Source: Bradyrhizobium icense (GTDB lineage: Bacteria; Pseudomonadota; Alphaproteobacteria; Rhizobiales; Xanthobacteraceae). Taken from it: 64,000 nucleotides of DNA. Location of the stretch: the NCBI RefSeq assembly GCF_001693385.1, contig NZ_CP016428.1, positions 2,294,001 through 2,358,000 of the forward strand, in the 5' to 3' direction. The notes below the pieces were generated by a model that was not told where the DNA came from, made no database searches, and saw only the letters and a program-made list of their open reading frames with translations. Positions 63,626 through 64,000 of this stretch are shown piece by piece; the stretch's first letter is position 1, and every line of letters begins with the position of its first letter. Both the position numbers and the translations under genes were made by a program.

Positions 63626-64000
63626 ATGAGCACCGCACGCACGAGCACGCTTGCGAGTTTGCGCGGAAGCATCGAGCGCCTGGAGGCGCATGGCGATGCG
63701 CATGACCTCAACAAGATTGCGCTTGGCCATAAGGCGGCGGATGCTGTGCTGCAGGGTGGGCTTGCGCTCGCAGCGGTGCATGAAGTGTTCGCCGAGGGAC
63801 ACCAGAGCGCGACCGCAACCGGCTTCATCGCAGGGCTGGCGGGAAGGGTATCGCCGCGCCGGCCGCTGGCCTGGGTGCGGCAGGATTTTTCGGAAATTGA
63901 ATCGGGTGCGCTGTCGATGAGCGGGCTCGCCGAACTCGGGCTCGATCCGCGGCTGCTCGTCACCGTGCGCGCCACCGACACCGACGCTGCGTTGCGGACC
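63626..64000 (+). CDS. imuA: ImuA (translesion mutagenesis accessory protein), 5' part
   Basis: The first 125 codons of a gene that continues beyond the window. LASLRGSIERLEAH, followed by GLALAAVHEVFAEGHQSATATGFIAGLAGR and PLAWVRQDFSEIESGALSMSGLAELGLDPRLLVTVRA, is characteristic of alphaproteobacterial ImuA, a RecA-like protein that works with ImuB and DnaE2 in SOS mutagenesis. AAAGGAA precedes the ATG. The LexA box upstream supports the assignment; imuB and dnaE2 are expected to the right. Confidence 0.88.
   Translation, partial: MSTARTSTLASLRGSIERLEAHGDAHDLNKIALGHKAADAVLQGGLALAAVHEVFAEGHQSATATGFIAGLAGRVSPRRPLAWVRQDFSEIESGALSMSGLAELGLDPRLLVTVRATDTDAALRT

Overview
The window looks like chromosomal DNA of a Bradyrhizobium-type alphaproteobacterium (Rhizobiales). 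The grounds are high-GC coding sequence with strong third-position bias, many branched-chain-amino-acid-type (Liv/HAAT) ABC operons, a GAAC-N7-GAAC alphaproteobacterial SOS box, an imuA gene and several dispersed palindromic intergenic repeats. No taxonomic search could be run, so this is inference. I saw no rRNA, tRNA or CRISPR array.

Layout. 0-9 kb: the end of a surface-polysaccharide cluster with an asparagine synthase C-terminus, a hexapeptide acyltransferase, two glycosyltransferases, a methyltransferase, two sugar-nucleotide epimerases, GDP-fucose synthesis (gmd-fcl) and a heptose-bisphosphate-phosphatase-like HAD protein. 9-10.8 kb: AT-richer and gene-poor. 10.8-26.7 kb: a PaaK-like adenylating enzyme, an AGE-family sugar epimerase, then two complete Liv-type ABC transporters. 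The first carries an embedded acyl-CoA synthetase, and a Crp-family regulator lies between them. 27-29 kb: a second, nearly identical gmd-fcl pair in inverted orientation. 29-32 kb: a Bug/TctC binding protein and an IS1182-type insertion sequence.

32-38.5 kb is the most unusual part. It holds a 1118-residue SAM-domain/class III cyclase/ATPase protein converging on a short operon that encodes a small charged protein, an encapsulin-like (HK97-fold nanocompartment) shell protein and a patatin-like protein with altered catalytic motifs. A frameshifted, truncated second copy of the patatin gene lies just upstream. I know of no described encapsulin-patatin pairing.

39-41 kb: a uroporphyrinogen-III-synthase-like gene, purU and a small lipoprotein. 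41.4-46.1 kb: a third complete Liv-type ABC operon, preceded by an 18-bp perfect palindrome. 46-51.6 kb: an activated-methyl-cycle neighbourhood with a MetE-like methyltransferase, an uncharacterised methyltransferase-like protein, metK and ahcY. 51.8-53.6 kb: a Baeyer-Villiger-type monooxygenase and a 50-residue protein. 53.9-55.2 kb: an intact IS4-family element with 13-bp inverted ends and a 10-bp target duplication, inserted in non-coding DNA. 55.8-62 kb: EthD-like, secreted, GMC oxidoreductase, M20 amidohydrolase, PPK2 and VOC genes. 62-64 kb: a UdgX-type uracil-DNA glycosylase divergent from imuA (cut by the window end), with a LexA box and promoter between them.
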